Position numbers and translations under genes: made by a program. Shown piece after piece: positions 26,543 to 36,075 of a stretch of 64,000 nucleotides of DNA; the stretch's first letter is position 1; each line of letters begins with the position of its first letter. Under the pieces are notes generated by a model. The model made no database searches. It saw only the letters and a list, made by a program, of their open reading frames with translations, and had not been told where the DNA came from. The DNA is taken from NCBI GenBank assembly GCA_016742275.1, contig JACVCD010000006.1, positions 62,001 through 126,000 on the forward strand, in the 5' to 3' direction. This stretch comes from Gemmatimonadaceae bacterium. Its GTDB lineage: Bacteria; Gemmatimonadota; Gemmatimonadetes; Gemmatimonadales; Gemmatimonadaceae.

Positions 26543-28156
26543 GACCTTCCAATGCGCCACATTCCCCAGCCACGCATCGGGCCGCACGCCAGTCGGCTCG
26601 ATGTCGCTGCGCACGGCGGCGATGTTGCGCGGCTCGTACAACCAAAGCGCGGGAGCATCCTCCACGATCAGGCGATGCGCGCGGCGCATGAGGGCCTGAC
26701 GCGTGGCACCGTTGAACTGTGTGGCCGCGCTGTCCACCAGGGCATCGAAGGCGCGATTGCTGTAGCCACCGAAGTTGGCACCCATTTGATCCTTCGATGG
26801 CGTGCCCCACGCCTGACGAATGCCCACCGGGCTCGGGTCATCGCGCCATGCATTGAGCACAGCGTCGAAATCGCCCTTCTGGAGACGCTGCGCAAAAACC
26901 GGCGGCTCCACGCCATCTACGTCCACGCCAACACCGATGCGGGCGTACTGCTCCTGCAGCAGCACGGCCAGGCGGCGGCGTGTGCCACTGGTGGTCGGGA
27001 ACAGGATGGAGAAGCGCAGCGGCTGTCCATTGCGACGACGCACCGAGTCACCCGGCGCGAGACGCCAGCCGAGTGAATCCAGTACCTGACTGGCGCGTGT
27101 CGTGTCGTAGCCAATGGCGCCAACCGTGGTGTCGGCTACCGATGACGTGCGAGTGAATGGACCAAGAGCCACACGCCCGAGCGAGTCGAGTGCGTTGGCC
27201 ACGATGGCATCGCGATTCACAGCAGATGAGAGTGCAGCGCGCAACGCCCGATCGGCAAAAGACACACGTCCACGGCGCGATGCACCAAGATTGAACGCCA
27301 TGTAGCCGTAGTCGAGCGCGCCGTACTCCACGAGTCGCACCGATGGCGTGCGTGCGGCTTCAGCCGCCGCCTCGCCACGCAGCACTTCAATCACCGCCGC
27401 CTGACCGGCAAACACGGCCTTCGCCGCCGTCGCAGCATCGGGCAGAATGGTCCACACCACGCGACCAAACGTCGGCGTGCCCTGATAGTGTGTGCTGTCG
27501 GCCGTGAGCACCAACTGCCGCTTGCGCTCCCACGAAGCAAACCGATACGGACCGCTGCCTACCGGATTCGACGCGGCCGGCGCGCTGCGCAGCGAGTCAC
27601 GTGGCACATCACGCAATACATGCGCGGGCATGATCGCGAGATTGTACGCAACCTGGAAGAACTGCTCCGGATGACGCGCATGCCACCACACCACCGCCGT
27701 GCGGGCATCTGGCGTGGTAACGGAGTCGATACCAGAAAATCCGGAAGCATGAATCGAACCGACCTTGGGGTCGGTGTAGAGTTCGTACGAAAGCCGCACA
27801 TCGGCCGAGGTCACCGGCTGACCATCATGCCAACGCGCCTTGTCGTTGAGCGTAAAGGCAATCGAGAGCGAATCGGTCGCCCAGGTCCATCCACTCGCGA
27901 GACGCGGCACGAAGCCCGCGTCTCCGTCGGTACGCAGCGTGGCGTCCTTTGGGTCGGCGAGATGCTCGAACAGCACGTCCATGACCTGCTTGCCGGCCGT
28001 GGTGGCCACCAACGGTGGCAGCAACGCATCCGCGTCGGCAGCAGTGGCAATCACCAGCATCTGCGTGGCGGCGCTATCGGTCGTGTTGCTCGCATCAGGG
28101 GAGCAAGCGACAAGGGTCATCAGCGCAGTGCAGCGCAGGAAGAAACGGCGTGTCAT
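26528..28156 (-). CDS. Peptide/nickel-type ABC transporter substrate-binding lipoprotein (SBP family 5)
   Basis: 542 residues from the ATG at 28156, where RRFFLRCTALMTLVACS gives a signal with lipobox. The in-frame start at 28255 would add a non-signal leader. The fold markers of cluster C binding proteins are present: FVPRLASGWTWATDSLSIAFTLNDKARWHDGQPVTSADVRLSYE, NPVGSGPYRFASWERKRQLVLTAD and LRAALSSAVNRDAIV. It captures oligopeptides or similar ligands for the permeases encoded divergently at 28319-30107. The whole solute-binding region is intact. Confidence 0.82.
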   Translation of the reverse strand: MTRRFFLRCTALMTLVACSPDASNTTDSAATQMLVIATAADADALLPPLVATTAGKQVMDVLFEHLADPKDATLRTDGDAGFVPRLASGWTWATDSLSIAFTLNDKARWHDGQPVTSADVRLSYELYTDPKVGSIHASGFSGIDSVTTPDARTAVVWWHARHPEQFFQVAYNLAIMPAHVLRDVPRDSLRSAPAASNPVGSGPYRFASWERKRQLVLTADSTHYQGTPTFGRVVWTILPDAATAAKAVFAGQAAVIEVLRGEAAAEAARTPSVRLVEYGALDYGYMAFNLGASRRGRVSFADRALRAALSSAVNRDAIVANALDSLGRVALGPFTRTSSVADTTVGAIGYDTTRASQVLDSLGWRLAPGDSVRRRNGQPLRFSILFPTTSGTRRRLAVLLQEQYARIGVGVDVDGVEPPVFAQRLQKGDFDAVLNAWRDDPSPVGIRQAWGTPSKDQMGANFGGYSNRAFDALVDSAATQFNGATRQALMRRAHRLIVEDAPALWLYEPRNIAAVRSDIEPTGVRPDAWLGNVAHWKVSPSR

Positions 28157-28318
28157 GTTTCCGAGGGAGAGCGGGGCATGGGCACCGGGCGGGACATCTG
28201 TTGCCAACATGATGGGATGGCAATCCACGGAGACGAGACTGCTTGAGCAAGGCAAAGGTTACGGACCACGACGTGGGGAATAGGGGTTCAGCACGGTGAG
28301 ACGGGCAGGCGAGCGGCG

Positions 28319-29305
28319 GTGATGAACATGGGTCGAGTCGTACTGTCGGCGGTTTCGCGCATTGCGGCCGTCACGGTTGCCGCTGTAGTGCTCAGCTTCA
28401 CACTCGTCTTGTTTGCTCCAGGCGAGGCGTTGTCTGTGGCAGCCGAAGGGCGGTCTGTTTCGGCGGGGGTGCGAGACACCTTGCGTGCACGGGCTGGGCT
28501 TGATCGTTCCGCCATGGACCGAGTGCGGGCGCACATGGGCCAACTCGCTCATGGTGATCTCGGTGTATCGACCGTGGATGCGAGGCCGGTGCGCGATATT
28601 CTTCGTGAATCGGCGCCGCGCACCGCATTGCTTACGGGATCGGCGCTGGTTCTGGCCATCCTGTTAGGTGTTACCGTCGGTACCGCGCGCGCCTGGCGCC
28701 CGAATTCGCAGCTGTGGCATGTCGCCAATGGCGCGCTCACTGCGCTCTACGCGCTACCGGAGCTCGTGCTGGGCGTGGCGCTGTTGGCACTCTTCTCGCG
28801 CGCGCTCGGCTGGCTGCCACCAGGTGGCATGACCGATCCGCTCATCGAGCTCACCGGAGGCCGGTGGGCACGTTTACTCGACTTGGCACGTCATCTCGCC
28901 CTGCCAGCCATGACGCTCGCATTGGCCTGGTGTGCCGCAATTGTACGACAGCAACGCGAAGCCACACGTGAGGCCACACGCTCTGCGCATGTGCGCACCG
29001 CTCGCGCAAAGGGCATGACGGAGTCTCATGTGCTGCGCCACGATGTGTTGCGACTCACCGCACCGGCGCTCTGGATCGTGGTTGGTGGCATGTTGCCGGT
29101 GCTGATGGCCGGTGCCGTGCTGGTGGAAACACTGTACGGGTGGCCCGGGCTCGGCCAGATCATGGTGCAGGCCGTCACCGCACGTGATGCGCCGGTGGTG
29201 GCCGGTGCTACGCTACTGGTGTCATTCGCGACGGTGACCGCATCGGTGCTGGTGGAAACGGCGGTGCGGCTTACCGACCCGCGTGTTGGAGCGGGACATG
29301 CCTGA
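28319..29305 (+). CDS. ABC transporter permease, DppB/OppB type
   Basis: 328 residues with about six membrane helices. The periplasmic N-terminal region includes RARAGLDRSAMDRVRAHMGQLAHGDLGVS, as in DppB. The EAA loop is present as VRTARAKGMTESHVLRHDVLR, and the GGMLPVLMAGAVLVETLYGWPGLGQIMVQAV stretch is diagnostic of the family. The start may be the ATG at 28319 or the one two codons on. It forms the translocation pore with the DppC-type permease, whose gene overlaps its end by 8 bp. Transcribed divergently from the binding-protein gene. Confidence 0.85.
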   Translation: MMNMGRVVLSAVSRIAAVTVAAVVLSFTLVLFAPGEALSVAAEGRSVSAGVRDTLRARAGLDRSAMDRVRAHMGQLAHGDLGVSTVDARPVRDILRESAPRTALLTGSALVLAILLGVTVGTARAWRPNSQLWHVANGALTALYALPELVLGVALLALFSRALGWLPPGGMTDPLIELTGGRWARLLDLARHLALPAMTLALAWCAAIVRQQREATREATRSAHVRTARAKGMTESHVLRHDVLRLTAPALWIVVGGMLPVLMAGAVLVETLYGWPGLGQIMVQAVTARDAPVVAGATLLVSFATVTASVLVETAVRLTDPRVGAGHA

Positions 29306-30107
29306 TCGTGTTCGCCGCAAGCCTGTGGGCGCTGCGCTCCTGCTGGCGGTCTTTGTCGTGGTGGCCATCTCAGGGCCATGGTGGATACCACACGACCCCG
29401 TGCGGCAGTTCGATCTCGTGGCGCTGCGCAATGCCACACCATCGGCGACACATTGGTTTGGCACCGACGCCTATGCGCGCGATGTGTTCAGTCGCGCGGT
29501 CATTGGTGCGCGAACCTCGTTCGAAGTGGCGGTGACTGGCACTCTCGTTGCGCTTGCCGTGGCCGTGCTGATTGGTATGAGCAGCGCATGGTTGCCAGCG
29601 CGACTTGGTCAGACCCTGATGGCCGGTGTGGATGTGCTGCGGGCCTTGCCGCGAAAGCTCGTTCTGCTGCTGTTGTTGCTGCTCGTTCCCATGCCGAGTG
29701 CGCTGGCCCTTGGACTGCTGCTGGGAGTGAGCAGTTGGATGGGACTCGCATTCCTGGTTTACGAGCATACGCGCAGTCTGCGGACGCGGCCATTCGTGGA
29801 ATCCGCGCAAGCCATGGGAACGCCCACCTGGCGTCTTGCGTGGGTGCATGTGCTGCCGCATGTGCGCGGCGCGTTGGCTGCCGCCAGCGCCATCCTGCTG
29901 GCCGATTTGCTTGCGCTCGAAGCCGCCGTCTCGTTCCTCGGCATCGGCATTCGCGCACCGCGGCCAAGCTGGGGCAGCATGGTGCTCGACAGTCTGCCCT
30001 ATCTCGAGAGTGCGTGGTGGGTTGCAGCGGTGCCGTGTGTGCTGCTGGCCGCAACAGTGGTAGCAACCGGGATCGTGGCCGACGCACTCGCAGAGCGACA
30101 GCGGTGA
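29298..30107 (+). CDS. ABC transporter permease, DppC/OppC type
   Basis: 269 residues from the ATG at 29298, which has GGAGCGGG (29288-29294) just upstream; it overlaps the DppB-type gene by 8 bp. Family markers are HWFGTDAYARDVFSRAVIGARTSFEVA after the first helix, the EAA loop FVESAQAMGTPTWRLAWVHVLP and the late EAAVSFLGIGIRAPRPSWGSM. It is second permease of the peptide-type importer. No dppD/dppF-type ATPase gene follows; the next gene is convergent and unrelated, so ATP-binding subunits must be encoded elsewhere. Confidence 0.85.
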   Translation: MPDRVRRKPVGAALLLAVFVVVAISGPWWIPHDPVRQFDLVALRNATPSATHWFGTDAYARDVFSRAVIGARTSFEVAVTGTLVALAVAVLIGMSSAWLPARLGQTLMAGVDVLRALPRKLVLLLLLLLVPMPSALALGLLLGVSSWMGLAFLVYEHTRSLRTRPFVESAQAMGTPTWRLAWVHVLPHVRGALAAASAILLADLLALEAAVSFLGIGIRAPRPSWGSMVLDSLPYLESAWWVAAVPCVLLAATVVATGIVADALAERQR

Positions 30108-30116
30108 AGCTGGCCG

Positions 30117-33100
30117 CTAAGCGGCTCTGAGACGCACCGAATCGAGTTGTCGCAGCAACGGATCGTAACCAAGGATCCTGATCTGCGAGCATAGGCGTTC
30201 GTGCAGTTGTTGTGCTTCGCCGTGCCGTGCGGCGGCATAGATATCGCCGCAGGCAATGGCCATCCACGCTGCCGCGTAGCTGTCGATCGCAGCCAACTGC
30301 TCGAGGCGCGTCATAAGACGCATCGCGGTCTGCTCCCGCACACCGTCGATCCACTCCAGGCGGAATGCGAGTGCGTCGAGCAGTTCGCTCCCCTGGAAGA
30401 ATTCCGTGGCGCGATTGGTCGCGACATGTCGTGCGCGCTCCAAATGCGCACGCGCATCCTGATGGCGACCGCGTGTCAGTTCAATCAGGCCCAGCGCCGC
30501 CAGAGCGCCCGCTTGAATGTCCCACAATTCGAGCGGCTGGGTGCCTTGCACGACCGTGTCGTACAACTCGCGCGCGCCATCGAGATCGGTGCGTTCACGC
30601 GCCAGGTGCGCGAGGTTGTACAGCGCCGTCAGCCGAAGCGGTTCGTGACCCAGCGCGACGTACTGCGCATAGGCCGCTTCCAGTTGCGGCTGCGCGTCGT
30701 CGAAGCGACCACGCTTGGACCATAGCACACCCAAATTCATGGCCGCCAGAGCTGCCAGATCGGGTAGTGTCAGTTCGCTCGCCAAGGTGATGGCCGCGAG
30801 ATACGCACCTTCCGCCGACAGATAGTTGCCGGCGCGATCGAAGGCCACACCAATGTTGATGCGGCAACGCAATTCACCGCGGCGATCCTGACGCACCGTG
30901 AAGCGCTCGAGCGCATGACGATAGTGCACCACGGCATCGGCCGGGTGTGTATGCACCACGCAAGAGCCGAGTCGCACGAGCGCATCCGCCTGGAATGCGT
31001 CGTCGTCCAGTGCATTGGCCAGTGTCACGCCTTCCTGAGCTGCCGCTACGGCTTCGGACGCTTCGCCCAATCGGGAAAGCACCTGGGAACGCAGCATGAG
31101 CAGAGGGATCAGATCGCGCGTGTCGCCCTGTGCACGTGCTTCGGCGCACTGCGCATCACACGCCGACAGGATCTGCCGCGGTGGAGCACCATGTGCGAGA
31201 TCGATACGCAACTGTAAGCGCTGCGCGTCACGCCAGAGACCTGCCTGTCGTGTACCCTCGGCGAGAGCGCCCAGCAACAATTGGCATCGCTGACGTGCCG
31301 CGTCAAATCGTCCTGCCAATTCATCCAGCATCGCGCAGCGCCACTCCACATCGGCCGAGTGGCGTGGCGATTTGGCATGACGCGCAGCCAGCGCAAGACA
31401 GGCGCGGGCGGTAGCGTCGGCATATACGGCGCGCGCGCGATCCGCAGCGTGCAGCGCATACTGCACGGCTTCCTCGTGGCGACCTGCTTCACCGAAGTGG
31501 CGAGCCACATCGGCAGGATCGCTGACTTCACGGGCAGCCAACACCTGTCCGACACGTTCGTGAATGCGTCGGGTGCGTAGATGGTTGCCACCATTTACCA
31601 GCACATCAACCAACAGTGCATGCGTAAACACGAACCCGGCGCTGTTGCCCTCGGCGCGCACCGCGAGCACTTGCTGATTCAGTGCTTCATCGAGTGCATC
31701 GAGTACCGTGCCTTCGTCGTGCGAACTGGCGGCCAGCAGTGTGTCGGCATCGAAATGCAGGCCCAGTACAGCCGCCGTGGTCAGCACCTCGCGGGTGCGA
31801 TTGTCGAGACGAGCAATGCGACGCGCAAGCAGATCGCGTACGGCGGTCGGGACGCGCACCACACGCGAGCGATCGAGGCGCCACTGACCATCCTGCCACA
31901 CCACGACATGCTCGTCCAGCAGTGCACGCACGCCCTGCACGGCGAACAGCGGATTGCCTTCTGATGTCTGTACGACATGACTGACCAGCGCATCTTCGGC
32001 GGCATCCTGCCCGAACACGGTACGCACCCAATGGGCCACGTCCTCACGCGGCAAGCGCCCCAGCGCGATTTCCGTGAATCCAGCGCTGCGGGAGAGTCGG
32101 GCCAGGCGTTCGGCGGCTTCTGTGCGTACGTCTTCACGGCGCACGGTAAGACCGATCAGCAGTCGGGCTTCGGTGAGCGAACCGGCCAGCAGTTCGAGCA
32201 CATCCCATGATTCCGCATCAGCCCACTGCATGTCATCCAGCAGAACGACGACCAGGCGATCACGAGTCGCAAGCGTGATGTACTCACGAATTTCCTGCAG
32301 GAGCGCGTAGCGCGACGCGCGCGCGTCACCACCAGCATCCGTTGCCGACACGCCAGGTGCGCCAAGTGCCGGCACCAGACGAGGCAACTCATGCCATGTG
32401 CGACGAGGCACGTGACCGAGTTCGTGCAAGGCGTTGAGTACGTCGCTCCACGGTCCGAATGGCGGACGCACATCCGCTTCGAGATTGCGCCCTGTGAGCA
32501 ACGCACCACTCTGCAGGCCGATGTCCGGTCCCAGCTGGCGGAGCAGCGTACTCTTGCCGATGCCCGCCTCGCCGATGACGGAGACAACCTGAAGCGAGCC
32601 GCTGGCCGCCTGGGCCAATGACTTGCGCAGACGCTGCCGTTCACTCGAGCGGCCAACGAAGGCATCGAGATGCAGCGAGGGATCTTCGCCAGAGCGCACT
32701 CCACTGGCGACTTCGACGCGATCCCGACCACGACGCTTGCTCGCGTAGAGCGCGCCGTCAGCTGCCGCAAAGAGCACGTCCAGTGTTTCGCCATGCTGCG
32801 GTGCCGTAGCCACGCCAATGGACAGCGTCACGCGAAGCGGCGCCCCTTCTCCATCGCGTCGCGGACATGCGGCCTGTGCGACCTGTTCACGAATGCGCGC
32901 GGCAATGGCTGCGGCGCGATCCAGCGTGGTCGCAGGCAACAGAATGACGAACTCGTCACCCGCATAGCGGGCGCAGTAGTCGTCGGGGCGCACGTTGGCG
33001 CGCAGTACATTCGACACGCAGCGCAGCACGTCGTCGCCCTGCAGGTGACCATAGCTGTCGTTGACCACCTTGAAGTGGTCCACATCGATCACCAGCAGCG

Positions 33101-35045
33101 ACACCGGACGCCCCGTCGTACGACGAGCCGCCAGAATGCGTTCGGCCGTTTCACGGAACGCACGACGCTGCGGCAGGTGCGTGAGGTCATCGAGATCACG
33201 CGGCACCGCAGATGTATCGGCGCTTGCCGATTCCGCTGCCGGCAACTCCACACGACCTTCGGTAATCGGTCGGGTCGCCCACGCCGGACCAACCGCATCG
33301 AATGCCGCGAAAACACGGGGATCGAACATCGTCCCCACGTCCTTGCGCATCAAATCAACGGCCTGCTCGTGCGATAGTGCGCGCTTGTAGCTGCGCACGG
33401 ATGTCAATGCGTCGTACACGTCGGCCACGCAGAGAATGCGCGCGACGAGCGGAATCTCTTCACCGACGAGTTGGTCAGGATAGCCCTTGCCGTCCCACCG
33501 TTCATGGTGCGAGCGCACCATGGGCAGCACATCCCATGGGAACTCAATGCCCGCCAGCATCTCCACGCCAGCGGTAGTGTGGCTGCGCATGAGCGCCCAC
33601 TCTTCCTCGTCGAGGCGGCCCGGCTTGTTGAGCACCTCTTCGGGAATGACGATCTTGCCTACGTCATGCAGCAGCGCGCCGATACGGAACCAGAACAGTT
33701 CCTGTGTCGGCATGCCGAGTTGCGCGGCAATGGAGCAGGCCAGATCGGCTACACGAACGCAGTGACCCTGCGTATAGCGATCCTTGGCTTCAATGGATTC
33801 ACCCCAGCGCCGCGCCACCTGCAGGAACTCGGTCTCGAGACGACCGGTACGCTGATCGATGTCCGCGAGATCGCGACGTGCACGCAACTGTGAAAACAGA
33901 CGGTGCGCACGATTGAGATGACGAAGCACCTGCGAGTTGCGGCCCTGGCGCCGCGCCAGTTCACCGGCCTCGCGTGCCACTTCCGCCTGCAGCAATACAT
34001 CGGAGCGCGTGATCGCGGCTTCTTCCGCTCGCAAAAATTGCGCTTCGGCTTCGACCAGATCACCGGTGTCGCGGGCAATGACACCCAGCAGCTTGCTGGC
34101 CTGGCCAACGGCGAGTGCATCACCCGTGCGGGCGGCCAGATCCAATGCATGTCGCACACACTGCTGTGCCTGCGCATACTCGCGCCGCGCTACCCAGAGC
34201 TCGGCGAGATTCACATCGAGCAGCATGCGCATCACCGTGTCGCCGAGTCCGTCGGCGAGTGTGATGGCTTCCGTGAAGGCACGCTCGGCGTCCAGCCACG
34301 ACTCCTGATGTGTATGCAGGAGACCGAGGTTGTTGAGAGCGACTGCGACATCCTTCATAAGGCCCAGCGCGCGGTATTCGCGCAGGCCTACCTCATAATG
34401 ACGCTGCGCTTCTGCGAGATCACCGCGCACATTGGCGATAACCCCGAGATTCTGCGCTGTCATGGCGGCGAGCTTGGTGTCACCGGCCTTGAGCGCGCGT
34501 GTACGCGCCGTCAGGTAGAGGCGCTCCGCTTCATCGAGCGCGCCCATCTGCCAGTGCACCACCGCCTGCACATTGATGGCGCTGCCGGCTGCGGCTTCAT
34601 CTCCCCACGCTTCGGCGAGGGCGACGGCGACATGCAGCCAGTCGAGCGCTTCGTGCAGGTCGGCTTCACCAACACTGGCGCGGGCGATCCAGCGGCAGAT
34701 GGTGGAGCCCTGCCTCGCATCGTCGGCGGTGCGCATCGCCATGAGTGCGCGCAAATACAGCGCGCGCGCTTCCGTGCGCTGTCCCCGCTGCTCCGCCGTC
34801 TGCGCCGCCGTCAGCGCCGACGTGAAGTCGGGGCGCACCGGCGTCGGCGCAGATTCAGGATCATCGGTTACCAGCGAGAGCAGTCGGACTGCGCTGCTCA
34901 CCCTGCTTCGGGCGATGGAAGACGACAAGACATGTCCCCAAGACGCCCACTCCTGGCTACCGGTCACGGTTTGCAGGACACGGGACAGACGTGCAAACGG
35001 GGAGGTCGCATGACGCGAGCCTCCCCGTTTGCCGGCCTTTGACAT
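30117..35045 (-). CDS. Giant TPR / HD-GYP / GGDEF / AAA-ATPase / TPR signalling protein
   Basis: 1642 residues. In order: N-terminal tetratricopeptide repeats (~75-430), then an HD-GYP phosphodiesterase domain (GHCVRVADLACSIAAQLG, LLHDVGKIVIP near 459, HHERWDGKGYPD near 520). A GGDEF domain follows (DDLTHLPQRRAFRE, signature YAGDEFVILLP near 697). Next is an AAA/MalT-type ATPase (VGRSSERQRL, Walker A GEAGIGKST near 830, Walker B VVVLLDDMQWAD near 935), and a long C-terminal TPR superhelix (~1240-1642). The GGDEF signature reads AGDEF, a variant found in some active enzymes. It probably couples c-di-GMP synthesis or hydrolysis to an ATP-driven, protein-binding switch in the cytosol. No membrane segment or DNA-binding domain is visible. 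A GTACC-CTT-GGTAC repeat at 35071-35083 lies in its promoter region. Confidence 0.85.
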   Translation of the reverse strand: MSKAGKRGGSRHATSPFARLSRVLQTVTGSQEWASWGHVLSSSIARSRVSSAVRLLSLVTDDPESAPTPVRPDFTSALTAAQTAEQRGQRTEARALYLRALMAMRTADDARQGSTICRWIARASVGEADLHEALDWLHVAVALAEAWGDEAAAGSAINVQAVVHWQMGALDEAERLYLTARTRALKAGDTKLAAMTAQNLGVIANVRGDLAEAQRHYEVGLREYRALGLMKDVAVALNNLGLLHTHQESWLDAERAFTEAITLADGLGDTVMRMLLDVNLAELWVARREYAQAQQCVRHALDLAARTGDALAVGQASKLLGVIARDTGDLVEAEAQFLRAEEAAITRSDVLLQAEVAREAGELARRQGRNSQVLRHLNRAHRLFSQLRARRDLADIDQRTGRLETEFLQVARRWGESIEAKDRYTQGHCVRVADLACSIAAQLGMPTQELFWFRIGALLHDVGKIVIPEEVLNKPGRLDEEEWALMRSHTTAGVEMLAGIEFPWDVLPMVRSHHERWDGKGYPDQLVGEEIPLVARILCVADVYDALTSVRSYKRALSHEQAVDLMRKDVGTMFDPRVFAAFDAVGPAWATRPITEGRVELPAAESASADTSAVPRDLDDLTHLPQRRAFRETAERILAARRTTGRPVSLLVIDVDHFKVVNDSYGHLQGDDVLRCVSNVLRANVRPDDYCARYAGDEFVILLPATTLDRAAAIAARIREQVAQAACPRRDGEGAPLRVTLSIGVATAPQHGETLDVLFAAADGALYASKRRGRDRVEVASGVRSGEDPSLHLDAFVGRSSERQRLRKSLAQAASGSLQVVSVIGEAGIGKSTLLRQLGPDIGLQSGALLTGRNLEADVRPPFGPWSDVLNALHELGHVPRRTWHELPRLVPALGAPGVSATDAGGDARASRYALLQEIREYITLATRDRLVVVLLDDMQWADAESWDVLELLAGSLTEARLLIGLTVRREDVRTEAAERLARLSRSAGFTEIALGRLPREDVAHWVRTVFGQDAAEDALVSHVVQTSEGNPLFAVQGVRALLDEHVVVWQDGQWRLDRSRVVRVPTAVRDLLARRIARLDNRTREVLTTAAVLGLHFDADTLLAASSHDEGTVLDALDEALNQQVLAVRAEGNSAGFVFTHALLVDVLVNGGNHLRTRRIHERVGQVLAAREVSDPADVARHFGEAGRHEEAVQYALHAADRARAVYADATARACLALAARHAKSPRHSADVEWRCAMLDELAGRFDAARQRCQLLLGALAEGTRQAGLWRDAQRLQLRIDLAHGAPPRQILSACDAQCAEARAQGDTRDLIPLLMLRSQVLSRLGEASEAVAAAQEGVTLANALDDDAFQADALVRLGSCVVHTHPADAVVHYRHALERFTVRQDRRGELRCRINIGVAFDRAGNYLSAEGAYLAAITLASELTLPDLAALAAMNLGVLWSKRGRFDDAQPQLEAAYAQYVALGHEPLRLTALYNLAHLARERTDLDGARELYDTVVQGTQPLELWDIQAGALAALGLIELTRGRHQDARAHLERARHVATNRATEFFQGSELLDALAFRLEWIDGVREQTAMRLMTRLEQLAAIDSYAAAWMAIACGDIYAAARHGEAQQLHERLCSQIRILGYDPLLRQLDSVRLRAA

Positions 35046-35157
35046 CGAAGTGTCAGTCAGCCGTTACTATGTACCCTTGGTACCCAATTGGCCACCGATT
35101 ATCACTGATGTTCATGGGTGCCCTCCGTCCGCCTCGTCGCGTGCGTAGGTCCATGGG

Positions 35158-35790
35158 TCAGTCCATCGAAACCATGTAACCCGAGAAGTGCTCGACGGTG
35201 AAGCGGATGGTCTGACCATTCGGCGACACCGTGGCGGGGCGGAACTCGGTCACCAGCGCACGGCCCAGGAGCTGATTCAGCAGGCCGGCGTTCGGGAAGT
35301 AGGCGCCGCGCACGTTTGCGCCAGCCGTGAAGTTGGTGCCGTTCGTGGACTGCTCGATGATGAGCGGCTTGTCGAACGTCGTGCCATGCGGCTCGAAATC
35401 ATACGCGACGATGAGGCCCGGGATGCGCTTGATCGCGAACGTCGTGTTGCCGCGCACCGCACCCTTGGGCACGGTCAGCGTGATTTCGTTGCCCAGCGAC
35501 AGCGTGCCGCCCTGCGAGCCGATACGTGCGGTCACTTCGGCGGCGGGCTGCGGGGTGAGGCGAAGCAGGCCGGTCACCGAGGACAGCGTCTGCACAGTGT
35601 TGCCGACCGTCGAACCGACGGTGCCGAGCAAACCGCCGAGCAGGCTCTGCGACGGAGCAGAGGCTTCAACCGGCGCGGGGGCGACGGTGCTTTCCGGCGC
35701 GCAGGCCGTGAGCGTGGTCGAAACCAGTGCGGCTCCAATGAGAGCAGCGGGACGCAAACGACGAGCGGCGCTACGGATGATTGCGAGCAT
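35158..35790 (-). CDS. Lipoprotein with ZU5-like beta domain
   Basis: 210 residues from the ATG at 35790; the frame extends to 35892 but the added leader has no signal character. The lipobox is STTLTAC. After a low-complexity Ala/Pro/Ser linker and a glycine- and serine-rich stretch (LLGGLLGTVGSTVGNTVQTLSS) comes a beta domain. Its opening IGSQGGTLSLGNEITLTVPKGAVRGNTTFAI resembles ZU5 domains, which mediate protein contacts. It ends FTVEHFSGYMVSMD, also typical of such domains in Gemmatimonadota surface proteins. Stand-alone gene, role unknown. Confidence 0.6.
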   Translation of the reverse strand: MLAIIRSAARRLRPAALIGAALVSTTLTACAPESTVAPAPVEASAPSQSLLGGLLGTVGSTVGNTVQTLSSVTGLLRLTPQPAAEVTARIGSQGGTLSLGNEITLTVPKGAVRGNTTFAIKRIPGLIVAYDFEPHGTTFDKPLIIEQSTNGTNFTAGANVRGAYFPNAGLLNQLLGRALVTEFRPATVSPNGQTIRFTVEHFSGYMVSMD

Positions 35791-36075
35791 GGTTCTGGCA
35801 TGAAGGTGACGTGGCGCCGCCCTCCTTGGCGACAGCTCACGAAAGACCGTTTCCGATCTCACGCCAAGTGTATGGTGCATCACCAAAATCACCTGTCACG
35901 CTGTGTGCAGCACTTCTGACTTCGTGTTACAAGTTGCCACTGCTGTGCGAAAAACTCTTGCATGCATCACGATGCGGGCAGTCGCACTCACGCACGCGGC
36001 ACGATAGTGCGCATGCGCAGTTTTCACACGCGCGTGTGTTCTGGAAAAAACCGCAGTTGTGCAGGTGCTTTTGCG

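Noticed and set aside
33903-35042. Forward 379-residue frame opposite the giant signalling gene
   Set aside because: Antisense shadow of a well-supported gene in high-GC DNA; no motifs.
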